This document shows, in pieces, positions 25,910-36,839 of a DNA stretch of 64,000 nt; position 1 is the stretch's first letter; each line of letters begins with the position of its first letter. Made by a program: the position numbers and the translations under genes. Where the stretch lies: contig CM068547.1 in the NCBI GenBank assembly GCA_035048495.1, positions 30,325,913 through 30,389,912 of the forward strand, written 5' to 3'. The DNA comes from Euptelea pleiosperma. Its lineage: Eukaryota > Streptophyta > Magnoliopsida > Ranunculales > Eupteleaceae. The notes beneath the pieces were generated by a model. The model was given only the letters and a program-made list of their open reading frames with translations. It was not told where the DNA came from and ran no database searches.

Positions 25910-28900
25910 TAAGGTAATTATAAACTTAATGTTATGCATAATTTTTATTTCCATAAAATATGTATTTGCATCTACATCTTATGTATTAAATCACCTTAAT
26001 GTTTAATGATTTGAATGGTGTTGCAAAGACATCTAATCCTAGAGTTTCACAAAAATACTTAGGTTTTGATAAAAAGTAGAGTACTTCAACACTTTCTGAG
26101 ATTTAGTTGTGAATATCTGTTTAAAATATTGCATGTAATCATCATTGAGTGGCATCATCCATTTTATATTATATAAATGTCAAAGTAACTCAATTTTCAT
26201 ATTGAGTATAAATTTTTTTTGAATGACATAAAATATATTAGTATACATTTTAAAGTGCCAAAATACTTTTGGAAGGTTTTATGTCACTTTCATGGTTGTT
26301 GAATTAGACTCTATAACTACATTCTTCTTAGTAACAAACTTATAAGTATTAGGATAATCTTAATAAGCTTTAAAAATTATTCAATTATTATAAAATTACA
26401 GCTTTTTTAAATAATAATTTAATTTTAAGTTAATTTTTAATAACATTAGATTTTAAAAATATTATTCTTAAATAAATATGTCTTACGATAATAACTTACA
26501 CTTTACCTAATTCTAAAGTTGACTAAGTAATGGATGTGTAGATTTGATATTGATATACCTTGTGTTACACATCCTAGTTCATTTGATATTCTATTAATTT
26601 TTTATAGAATAAAATATATTCGATAATTTTGACGTTCAAAAATAAATTTATTTTATGATATTTTAACTTTTTTTCTAATAGTGTTAATTAACTTTCTCTT
26701 AACAATCCAATAAATAAACACATCATTTAAGTATTATACAAACATTCTCTTAGAGATGATAAAAGAGAAATTAGATAAACAAAAAAAAGGGAGACGTTGA
26801 GTATATAAAGTACAAATACTAATCATATATTGCATTAATAAATGGTAATCGTAGATGACTTACCGCCCATCCAACTTGTATACTATTGAGTTGACTTTCA
26901 GGGCCATTTTCCACCCAAAGAACTCCTTCACTGAATTGATCAGCCGTAACATTTGGATTATGTACACTCAAATAGGCACTGGTTCCATAATACTTTATAA
27001 ATGCATCTCCCGTCATTTTAAGTGTTGCAAACTGAGTAATACACTAACTCTGTTAATTAAGTTTTCTTAAATATAAATTAGTCATTTAACTACTAATAGA
27101 CCAAAATATTTTACAAAAGGGAAATTATATATATATATATATACAAGTTATATGAAAAGTAAAATCATACTAGTTTTAATATATAATAATTTCAAAATCT
27201 ATAATTAAATGGATAACAAATTAATCAATAAAAATTGATTATACAATAAAATTGAATATTTTTATTAAAAAAAAGTATGCTACTCTATTACATTATTTAG
27301 TAGATAATGATCATGAAAAATTACTATAACATTACACGTGGATCTATGAGATTAAATGTCAATATAACAAATATAGTGTTAAAAAATAACCAGACAAAAT
27401 ACAAAGGAGCAGATCAAGATTTTAATGACTACATGTATGACCATAATAGAGAACCTTCAGCATATATAAATGTAACATAGTAGAAGAAAAAATTTCTAAA
27501 AAAGATTTAAACAGTCCCAAACCCACAATCAAAACAAGTAAACTGGATTGTCTCTTTAGAAATAATTTTTTAAAAATAAAAATATCTCTAATAAATAACT
27601 AGAAATGGGATTAGGAATTATCCCAAGAGTACAATAACACCAATTATTCTTCAACAATTTTTGAGATTCCTAATTCATGATTAACAATTTCTCTAAAACT
27701 TAAAATTTTAGTTTTTATGTACAATGACCATGTAGTTGTGTTTCTCGGGATCATCTCCCATTTTTATGTAGTTGTTCATATTTTAATGAAGCCTTCGCTT
27801 ACAAAAAAAGGACCATGGATCATGTATTTTCTATTTAAGAAAATTAATTATTATATCATCAATTTTTGTAAGTATAATCATTTACAAAGTAGTGACTATT
27901 AAGATGATAATCAACATGATATATACCTTCAATATCGATGTATAGCACGTGTCATTCCATTACAATTATATCGATATTTGAACCATTATAATCAAAAGAC
28001 AAATGATTATGACTGTCATAAAACACTTTTTACATATAATAATATATCAAATGCCTAATAAAACATTTATATGAAAATATTGTTAAGTTTTTATTATATG
28101 TACTAAGTACACATTCCTCAATTTGAATCTTAATTAAGATCCTCAAAAGCATTTATTAAATTTTACAAAGTACAAGTTAATATCCTACTCCCTTATTTTT
28201 TTTTAATTTTAACTGCTTAAACGTCATCCATTATAGGGCTAAAGTATTAAATAATATCAGTCGTTTTAGTCTTTTAAATATTCATCCAATTTATTTATAT
28301 AGTTTCACATTTTTTAAATCTAAAAAATTGGGTCTTCAAAATTAGTATCGTATAACAATTTCCATTTTTAATGACAAATTATAATAAAATGATTTTTCAA
28401 AAATATTATGATAATAAGAAATTTTATAAATAATCTTATAATTTATCATGTACATATTTAATTAATTTTATGAATATTGTTCAAAATTCAAAAAGTAGTA
28501 CTAGTGTTTTTAAATTAAAATTTAAGTCTCATACCATGTGTTATTCAAATCTCATAAATGAGCCATTTATAGACACAAATACTAATGCAAGCAAAGTTGA
28601 TAAGAAAAAACACAAAGTATATTTAGAACTTTTTTGATTTCTCAAATGGAATAAAATTGGGGAATATGTAATTATAGAGAATAATTATAGGTACCAATAG
28701 ATATTATAATGGAGAGAAAATGATAAAAGTCATATACAACTTATGGTTAAAACAAAAGAATTTTGCAAAGAGCATAACAAACCACCTTAAATCAATACAT
28801 TATAATAGTAAAATGGTTGTTTGAACGAAAGTTGTGCTTTCGAAATTCAGGAATTGATTTTCATCACACAAAAATTCTTTATGTTTCCTTATTCATTTAG

Positions 28901-31900
28901 GATCAATTGTCTTTTGGAGTTTATCTAGTCAAATATCTTCTACCATTTATTCCAACCATATTTATCAACTTGGTAAGATCTGTAATTTGTCTAATGGTCC
29001 TACAAATATTACTTAATGTGTAATATGTTATTAATATCTGATACTTCAATAGTTCAATAGTCTTAACTAAGAGAAATATAATTCTCGTTAGAGAATTAAA
29101 AGGGCTATAAATGAGCCTGGTTTTGGTTTCTACTAGGCCAAACCTATTTTCGTCCTTAAAAAATTGGGTCACTCCAAGTTTCAAGTTGTTTGACAATCCT
29201 AAATTATCTTTTAGGCAACATAAAATTTCTAAAAATATTGTAATACTTACCAAATAAATATTAAAACATAAATAAGAGTCATTTTTTGGAAGTAAACTCA
29301 CGTGATAGCCAGTAGAGCTATCCTTTTGACTATATCTTTTTGAAATAGATTTAGCTATTATTAGATCTTCCCTTTGTATCATTTGAATTGGAATTGTTCC
29401 TAGCGGGCACCCTTCATTTGTTAGACCAAACTGTAAAGATTCAGTGAGTGATGATGCTTCCTTTATAAATCCTTTCGGAAAAGAACTGGGTCTCATCTGC
29501 AAAGTAAACTTCATCAAATTATTAATTATCAAGAGGAAGAGTGCTAAATATGATAACTTTAAATTAACTAAAATATATATCAAGCGTTGAACTTGTGCAA
29601 ATATACAATCATGGAAAAAATAAAGTAGTGTGCAATTTTTGTTAATTGAAAATAACTCTCAAATTGTTTAACCTCTCAATCAAAGATGAGATTAATTTAA
29701 TGAAAAAATAATTAGTATAGTATGAACAAAAAATGAACACTTAGACTATTCTTTACACTAGAAAAGGTCTATTACCCTTTAGTTTTTTTTTTAATTTTAA
29801 CCTACCTCTCAGTATAAGAACACTAATGTCGTAGCTTTCATGATACCCTACTACAATATGCCACATCAATGTAAGTCTTTTAGATATGGAAACTTGAAAT
29901 CATACACTTTTTATTATGTCACTATTCCCCATTTCCAAATCAAAAAGCTTTGAAATTGAGGTGGCACTATAGTTCATATCAGTTGATATGCCCTTTCCTA
30001 TTTTTCTATTATTGTACAAGAAATCTTTTTTTTTAACTAATTATGAAATTTGCAATATTCCCCAATTATTTTCTTTTTTATAGTTTCTCATTTAGAAAGT
30101 GCTTATAGAATCTTTGACATTCACTCTTTACAGTATTTCCATGTTAGGAAAATTTTAGTATCATCCCTAAGATGATAGTCATCTGTGTATGCAAACTATT
30201 GGATGTTCTTTGAAATTTGTGACGTAGTCTTTGGGATTTGTGTGGTGGTCTTTTGCTATGCTATTATAAAAGTTGAGCTACGTTCCTTCACTCTAGCTTC
30301 CTATTTTTTGGTATCAAAGCAGGCGCTTTAGATATCATTTGATCAAGCCCTTCGGATTTGTTCCTTATCGTTGGATCTAGTGAATGATTGTTCTTGTCAC
30401 CGGATTTGGTTGGCGTTGTTCTTATCTTTCATGGACATTAAAAATGGCTGGTTGAGCTCGTGCTCCTGCCATTTCTGCAGTAGAACTTAGATCCAATGCA
30501 AATTGTTGTTATAGTAATCAAGAGAAAGTCCCTAATCTTACCTTCTAATTTGAGATATTTAGTCGTCAGATTGTGCATTTAGTTGTCAAATGTTTTTATC
30601 ATTTTTCTTCAAGTGTTGCAAAATAACGAAACTATACTTATTTTTTGAGTTTTACTTTTTGATCATAAGAAAAAAATGGTCAAATTGTTACCAAATTTTA
30701 AGTACATGTTGTTTCTTAATTGCTCATGATTCTATCTATATTCTTTATACATGAAAACATTTATTCTACTTATTAATGGACAAAGGCCCTTCTTGCATTA
30801 TGGTTCGACATTTTTGTATATTCCAAAATTGCCCCTATTTTTGCTTTTTTCTTTTCAATTTATTCGCTTGGCAAGGGTTTCTTGGTCTTTTGGCACAAAG
30901 GGCACACGTCACCCCTACAGCTAATTCAATGCTCTCTCTTATTAGAAAAATAAAAAATTAAAAATAAAACCCTTATTTCTATTATGACCCTCAAATTCCT
31001 TAAATTTATAAACATTGCTTCTATCATTTTTTATGAAATTTTTTACTTTATAGCGTGCTTTGATCATTCAATATATTAACTCACCTTTGAAAGAATTTAT
31101 TGAACTGTGACGTGGCACTAAACTTTGTCCCTGAAAAAATTTGATGATGGGCCCATCATCAAAGTTTATGATGGACCCACAGTGTGAGCCACGTGACAAA
31201 CTATTAGAGGCTACTAACTGTATGGATATTTGGCCCATCCTTAGACGGACTTACATGACAATAATAGGCCTGATTAGTTACTTCTCACCTTTGAATCTGA
31301 ATAACATAAGTAATGCTAGAAAACCACAGTTAAAAATAAGCCATGAAAAGGACTCTAATCTAATCCAACAGATATAAATCACAAATCAGGATGAATTTCA
31401 GTATGTAGCTTCAACTAGGGATGGGCAAAACATCTATATGGTAAGTGGTCTCTAAGAGTGTACCCCATTATAAAAAGAGTAATGATCACATGGTCCAAGG
31501 TTTGTGGACTCGCATAGTGTTGTCAGTTTTTCATTGGCCAAATAATTGTTAAAATCCACGGTTAAAAACAAACCATGAAAAAAAACTATAATCCACTGGA
31601 TAGAAAGTTACTAATCAGAAGAATTTTCGTATGTGGGTCCACCTAGGGATGGCCAAACATCTATACGGGCAGTGGTCTCTAGGAGTGTGCCATGTGTAAG
31701 GTGCACGTGCATCGCACATGACAGCCCCTACTGGTACATAAATAAAGAAAAATGATATATTATAGCATCATCATCCATAGGTTTAAATTGTTGGATGGCC
31801 TTTAGGTTTTGTTTGGTGTGAATCTCAAGAACTATCAACGATTGGACCTAGGGACAACGACAGGGAAGACAACCATTAGGGATGATGGTAACATTGCCCT

Positions 31901-33533
31901 CAATACAAGCACAAAAGTTACATAAAAATTTAGCAATATATATATATACAAAATTTATAAGAATTTATCTAAACGATTTTCTTAGTAATTGATTATCAGA
32001 ATTGTGATAATGGGAATACAAGAGAATGAAAAACCTGGACTGTATGATTCTTGAGCAATGGATGATCAAAAGCTAGTTGTTTATTGATATCAACACAATT
32101 GAAGATGTCACCTTCATCAGTCTGTAAAAACAAAAAACTTTCATAAATTAACTTCCATAATTTTCTTTTTCTAGTTTAGTTGGAATCAAATATTAATCTC
32201 ATCATACACCAAGTGAAATATGTGGTTTTATGGCTCTTATCTTGACAGAATCTAAATAACAATAATAATTATATCATTGGTTTATACAATTAAAGCAGGT
32301 CATCTATAAAAAAAAATTCCATAGTCATGTAATAAGTCTTCTCATCAATAGATAGCCGACACCTAAGAGAGGTTTGGAGACTGAATTTCATTTCCACGTC
32401 AGCCCTCCACATGGCATGAAATACCCCATCACTCCAATAAAGAGGTTTTGGAGTGACATTCTAGAAAAAATTTCCCTCATTTAAATTATAACAATAGATA
32501 TAATAATTACAAGTTTTTTCTACTCAGTGGAATTTGCATTTTAAAACAGTAGTGAGTGGCATGTGCAGTGTGCAAGTGCTTACTAAATTTCCAACAAGTG
32601 AGATAGGAAAAAATCGATTAGTTAAAAATATTTAATTCATTAATATTCAAAGTAGTTTTTTTAAAAAAACAATTAAAAGATAAATTAATATAAAATAGAT
32701 ATATAAGGAAAGTAACGACTTTTGGTACACCTTTCAGACTTTTTTCATTAGTCTTCAAGCCAACCAAAATGATTCTTTTACCCTCATTGTTTCAATAAAA
32801 TAATTAAGGTGGCATGGATAATTAAGGGTCGGGATATTGGCACCCGCATTTTCGCTCAGAAAACCCACTTAAGCAAAAAATAAAAAAATAAAATAAAATG
32901 TCCCTTACTTTTCACTCATACGACCCACCCTGAAAACAAACCCAAAACAGAAAAAGAAGAAGAAGAAGAAGAAGAAGAGGAGGAGGAGGACGCCATCGCC
33001 GCAACCGCAACAAGGGGAGAGAGTGAGAGAGAGAGGGAGAGAGTGAGAGAGACGGAGAGAGGAGGGAGTGATGTCGGCTTTGAAGGTTGCTCCTCCTCCT
33101 CTTCTTCTTTTTCTTCTTCTTCTTCTTTTCCTCCTCCTCCTATGCCTGCAACTTGTTCTTTTTGGTGGGGGTGTCAAGAGTGATATGGGTGTAAAGAGTT
33201 AAGGGGGAGTTTTAGGTGGGTTTGGTGAGCATGTGGATTTTCTGAGCGAAAACGCAGATGCCAATATCCTATGTGGCATGTAAAGTACAGATTTTTCTTG
33301 AAAATCAAAATTACAATCACAATTCACAACTTCGTGTTATAAGTATTTTATCAAAAAAGTATAAAGTTATATACCTGAATGGTCTTAACAGCAGGCTTAT
33401 TTAAAAGCTTGAGTTGCCTATCCAACTCCAACTCATCTTTCTTTGATATACTCTTCGGTTCTTGAACTCCATTAACATTTCCCAAAGTGAGAGAAAATGC
33501 TATGAAAACAAGTAATATGATTTGAAAAGCCAT
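16880..33533 (-). CDS. Neprosin-family protein, gene B
   Basis: Seven exons on the minus strand: 33375-33533, 32035-32121, 29302-29496, 26864-27031, 23390-23443, 23151-23294 and 16880-17266. All introns are phase 0 with GT-AG borders, giving 397 aa without internal stops. Residues 1-22 are a signal peptide (MAFQIILLVFIAF...). The activation peptide spans about 23-147 ([31 protein letters not shown]). The mature domain follows with KYYGTSAYLSV, LWVENGP, IQVGW, LFRDNRPRLFSYW, TGCFNLLCPGFVQ (C230, C235), NWWLV, WGGEV and MGSGHF, ending GCNG. Family members are secreted proteins. In characterised neprosins two glutamates do proline-directed cleavage. Here my likely equivalents are Q199 and E312, so activity is doubtful. 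The last intron (5.9 kb) holds an antisense LINE. The exon model is strong and transcription is untested. Confidence 0.87.
17383..17635. mobile_element. MITE in last intron of gene B
   Basis: The left arm 'aaggttataaatgacccattataatg' is roughly complemented by 'ccattataatggctg...cataaggcc...tttaaacct' at the right. The centre is AT-rich. This is probably a small DNA transposon, with diverged arms. Confidence 0.4.
18188..18240 (+). other. tRNA-like/retroelement leader sequence
   Basis: 'tggtatcaaagcagg' followed by 'gggctcgagtctcgg' resembles a primer-binding-site/tRNA-derived leader with a B-box-like GGGCTCGAGTC. It sits just before the LINE and may be its 5' border or an older insertion. 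No intact tRNA fold is claimed. Confidence 0.3.
18250..22235 (+). pseudogene. L1-type LINE, decayed, in gene B intron
   Basis: On the plus strand, ORF2 can be followed through many stops and shifts. An endonuclease part starts with FSWNVSGLGS (about 18530) and continues with DVPWCIGGDFNE (18903) and GNSYTWSN. The reverse transcriptase shows GDKAPGLDGF (19855), GLKQGDPLSPFLF (20410) and a catalytic box read as FANDTLIF where active elements carry ADD. The C-terminal part has FLWND, KWEQTCLLKKDRGLGFR and a CKS..ESFSHLLLHC Cys/His motif (21740). It ends in an A-run at 22229 after 'ttttggacttatc'. It lies antisense to gene B within the intron before exon 7 and cannot move on its own. Confidence 0.85.
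22236..32034 (-). other. Introns of gene B, AT-rich
   Basis: Apart from exons 3 to 6 this stretch is very A/T-rich intron (TA runs at 25876-25910 and 27128-27142). About 30290-30330 holds 'ttttttggtatcaaagcagg', a retroelement primer-site-like relic. 31165-31475 and 31590-31710 are family-1 MITE copies. No further coding sequence is supported. Confidence 0.6.
31165..31475. mobile_element. Palindromic MITE, family 1
   Basis: A full copy in the intron between exons 2 and 3 of gene B, running from 'gtgagccacgtgacaaactattagagg' to 'gtggtctctaagagtgtacc'. A partial second copy follows at about 31590-31710. Confidence 0.65.
32823..33265. mobile_element. Foldback element in first intron of gene B
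   Basis: The ends are inverted: GGATATTGGCACCCGCATTT and TTTTCGCTCAGAAAA on the left, and TTTTCTGAGCGAAAA with GCAGATGCCAATATCC on the right. Between them is a purine-rich (GAA/GGA, GAGAG) core, 32950-33180. It looks like a non-autonomous DNA element that carries, or gained, a microsatellite. Confidence 0.6.
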
Positions 33534-33548
33534 GGATCCAACCTCGTT

Positions 33549-33735
33549 TCTCCTTCAACTTATATATATCAAATGATGGCCATTTATAAATATTGCCAAA
33601 AATGCTCTTAAGTTGTGGCTAATGATGCATTTAATATTTTTTTCTTCAAATAGAAAAGTGTCTCTCCTTCAACCTGTCAAACTTTAATGCTCTTAATTGT
33701 GGCTAACGATGCATTTATTTTCATTTTCTTCAAAG
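33549..33735 (-). promoter_or_regulatory. Gene B proximal promoter with tandem duplication
   Basis: A TATA-like ATTTATAAAT lies at 33582-33591, about 50-60 bases before the ATG. Gene C has CTTATAAAAATGG at the matching place. The stretch 33549-33656 is repeated, diverged, at 33659-33735, sharing 'tctccttcaac', 'atgctctta' and 'gatgcattta'. A second TATATATA lies nearer the ATG (33560-33569). Confidence 0.5.
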
Positions 33736-33739
33736 AGTA

Positions 33740-34200
33740 ATGATCTCATGGACCGGGATCCATGGTTTTAGAATAGACAAGCCCGACTCAACCGTTAGGC
33801 AATTGAGGCGGGTGCCTAAGGCTCCTCACTTATAAGGTCCCCAAATTTCAGAAATTTTTAAAGAGTGTTAATATATTTTTATATAAAGGCCCTCCAAGTG
33901 TCCATCTAAGGTAGGCCCCTCTACCCTTCATTCATTACTCACTCAAAACCCTCATTTTGTACCAATGAAAAAAAGGAAATTCCCCACCTTTATCACACTT
34001 CTTGAACTGATAAAATAAAATATAAAAATACTAAGTAGTGAGGCACACAATCATGGTTCGAGGGAGGGATCCGGCAATCCAACTCGGATTGGATTGCCTG
34101 GGACGATCCTTATAGTCTTGGGGCAGGGTCGTTTCTACCTTAAGGCCATTAAGGCAGTCGCCGCCCCTTAGTGAGAGAAGCCCCCCAAGTCAAGGCCCTA
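33740..34200. other. Unassigned spacer
   Basis: Upstream of gene B. It contains short transposon-like phrases and no supported gene. Confidence 0.25.
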
Positions 34201-34204
34201 TATA

Positions 34205-34530
34205 GATCATTTTTTGGGCATGCTAACCACATGGATATTTACCCCCACTATTAGCAAATAAACACACTAAAAAGCAGCTTGATTGGTGATTTCTAGCTAT
34301 TGGATTTAATATTAAAAAAGGACGCCTGAATCCAACAACAAGAATCAATCTTAAAGTACTAAAATCTATGGCTAGATATAAACAATCAGATTGAATTTTT
34401 TTTTTTTTTGGTATGTATATCCAGCAAGGGGTTGACAAAACATCCATGCGGTTAGTGGATCCAAAACAATGTGCTAGGTAGGACCATGAGAGTCCTTTGC
34501 AGCGCCTGCATCTAAAGTTCTTGCCTCTCA
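34205..34530. mobile_element. Palindromic MITE, family 2
   Basis: The left arm 'cacatggatatttaccccc' with 'gcttgattggtgatttctagc' is mirrored by 'tggtatgtatatccagcaagggg' and 'catccatgcggttagtgg'. The right end 'tgcagcgcctgcatctaaa' is shared with the copies at 55.5 and 61 kb. A half copy follows at 34540-34675. Confidence 0.7.
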
Positions 34531-34675
34531 TGCCCTACTTAACACATTTTTGGGGCCCACTTACCACGTGGATGTTTAGCCCACTCTAATTGGATAAACA
34601 AAACAAAAATCAAACTGATAGATTATCTCTAGCCATAAGATTTTATTATTTTTTTTAGGATTGATTATAGCCATA

Positions 34676-35417
34676 TGGGGGTTAAAAGATCACCAACGGG
34701 AAACCTTTGGTCAACTTGCACAAAGCCAGGGCAAGGATATTAAAGCAACCTATCATATGATTACTATCTCCCTATTGATATGCAAAACAAACAATATGTA
34801 AATTATATAATGAAGTAAAATATATAATTAAGTAAAATATTTATTGAACTTACAGTCTAATAAATAAATAATTGAGTGATATTATGGCCAAATAGGTGTG
34901 GTGCTACGTACCTGTAATTCAACATAAAGTTCAATACTTTGTTTATGAAGGACATGCAATATAAAAGTAATCATACGTTCACTAAATTCAATAACGTGGC
35001 ATTATGCAATTAATATCAGTTATTGAAAATAAAGTTTTTAGTTTTAAATTTAAAAGTGAGGTATGAGAAATTAAATGCCTTTTTAATAATATCAAAGTAG
35101 TGCTATAGAAAATCTTGATTTAAAAGAAATATCAATCAATAAGGATCACCTAAAATCAGACTTTTCAAATAGATTATATAGGGAAGATTGGAAGGTTGAC
35201 ATAGGTGAAATAAATTAGGACATCAATGTTTAAATTAAAATGCGTTACCATCCAGCCAGCCTATAAAGTGTTGATTTCATCTTCGGGACCATTTTCAATT
35301 CAAATTTGAGATGAACTAGATTGATTGCCAGATACTGTTGGATTATATATATATGTCAAGGTATGCTTGAACTCCATGATATTTTGTTGTTGAAACATTT
35401 ATCGTTCAAAGAACTAA
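34676..35417 (-). pseudogene. Neprosin copy D, relic of exons 4-6
   Basis: The match to copy A is close, including intron sequence. Exon 6 is partial (about 34676-34771), exon 5 decayed (about 34858-34911) and exon 4 decayed (about 35248-35417). Exon 4 has a TAG in place of the residue before AGW and an extra TA expansion. The exon-7 side is replaced by a MITE, and exons 1 to 3 are lost in the rearranged 35.8-36.8 kb region. Non-functional. Confidence 0.75.
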
Positions 35418-35796
35418 TTGCTGAGTAACAAATAAATTGATCATTAAAATTTGACACATGCATTAGGTGCTTCAAATAGGGACCCTCCATTTTCATATGA
35501 AAAATACCCAAACTAGAGTGAAATAAACCCAAAATTGAGTGCTGGGATCTAAAACATGCCAACCAATACATTTTAGAAAAAGTGGATGAATAATAATTAT
35601 ATAATTTTATATCAAAATAAGGTAAATCAATTTTCATGATTAATGATTATACAATATAAATCATATCATGAGATATCAAAAATATTTATAAAACCATGTC
35701 ATTGAGGAAACCAACCTTTTTACCTAATCCAAAATAATAAAAATAATAAAATATATCAAAAGGCAATACTTATTGACTGGCAGTATTTCTTAGAAT

Positions 35797-36830
35797 ATAT
35801 AACATTAAATAAGACTGAACATTATTTTGGAAAGAACATAGGCAAATCCATAATTAAAGAGTATGCAACATAAACGATCCCATTGGAGAAAATTATCCAT
35901 TAATTTAAACCAAATTCGGATTTAAATTATTCAAAGACCATTAAAACATTAAACATATGAAAGATGCAATCCATTTTTAATGGAAACTAACGAAGATTGC
36001 AAATAGTTTTTAGTTGGCCCAAATCTTTAATATGAAATTGTGTGTGAAGAGACTCCTTCAAATCTGATATAACACATGCATCATTTCCGGTGACGATGAT
36101 ATCATTGACATATAGAAGAACATGACATTGAACATGCCCTGAAAATTTGTATAATGGACTGGCAACTATGAGAATAGAAAAAAAAATTGAGAACAAATTT
36201 AGAATGTTGGCCGAGTGGCTATGGAGGTTTGGATTAGAGAAACATAGTCTTTGGAGAAAAGTGATTAATGAGAAGTACAGAGAGGAAATAGGGGGTTGGG
36301 TGACAAGGAATGTTAGGTTAACCTAAGGGTCTGGAGTTATATAACATTAAAATAAGACTAAACATTATTTTAGAAAGAACATAGGCAAATCCATAATTAA
36401 AGATTATCAACATAAACGATCTCATTGGAGAAAATAACCATTAATTAAACCAAATTGGGATTTAAATTATTCAAAGACTATTAAACATTAAAGATATGAA
36501 AAGATGCAATCGATTTTTAATGGAAACTAACGAAGATTGCTAATATTTTTTAGTTGGCCCAAATCTTTAATATAAAATTGTGTGTGAAGAGACTCCTTTA
36601 AATCTGATATAGCACATGCATCATTTCCAGTGACGATGATATCATTGATGTATAGAAGAACATGAAATTGAACATGCTCTGAAAATTTGTGAAGAGGGAA
36701 TAATGGATTGTAAGAAGCCGGCAACTATAAGAATAAAAAAATTGAGAACAAATTTAGAATGTTGGCCGAGTGGCTATGGAGGTTTGGATTAGAGAAAAGA
36801 AGTTTTTGGCGAAAAGAGATTAGTGACAAG
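35797..36830. repeat. Tandem duplication with copia and L1 pieces
   Basis: Two diverged units (about 35797-36338 and 36339-36830) each contain neprosin copy-D intron sequence, a minus-strand copia fragment and a plus-strand L1 fragment ('ttagaatgttggccgagtgg'). The copia pieces (35998-36175 and 36530-36720) encode LLYVNDIIVTGND and SLHTQF.IKDLGQL, the reverse-transcriptase YVDD region with Asp changed to Asn in both. Confidence 0.75.
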
Positions 36831-36839
36831 TACGGAGAG

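Noticed and set aside
28921..29583. A single 220-aa protein
   Set aside because: Only its N-terminal part (29302-29496) is neprosin exon 3. A GT donor follows and the rest is intron that happens to be open.
32905..33177. Arg-rich open frame on the minus strand
   Set aside because: It lies in the purine-rich core of a foldback element inside an intron of gene B. Low complexity.
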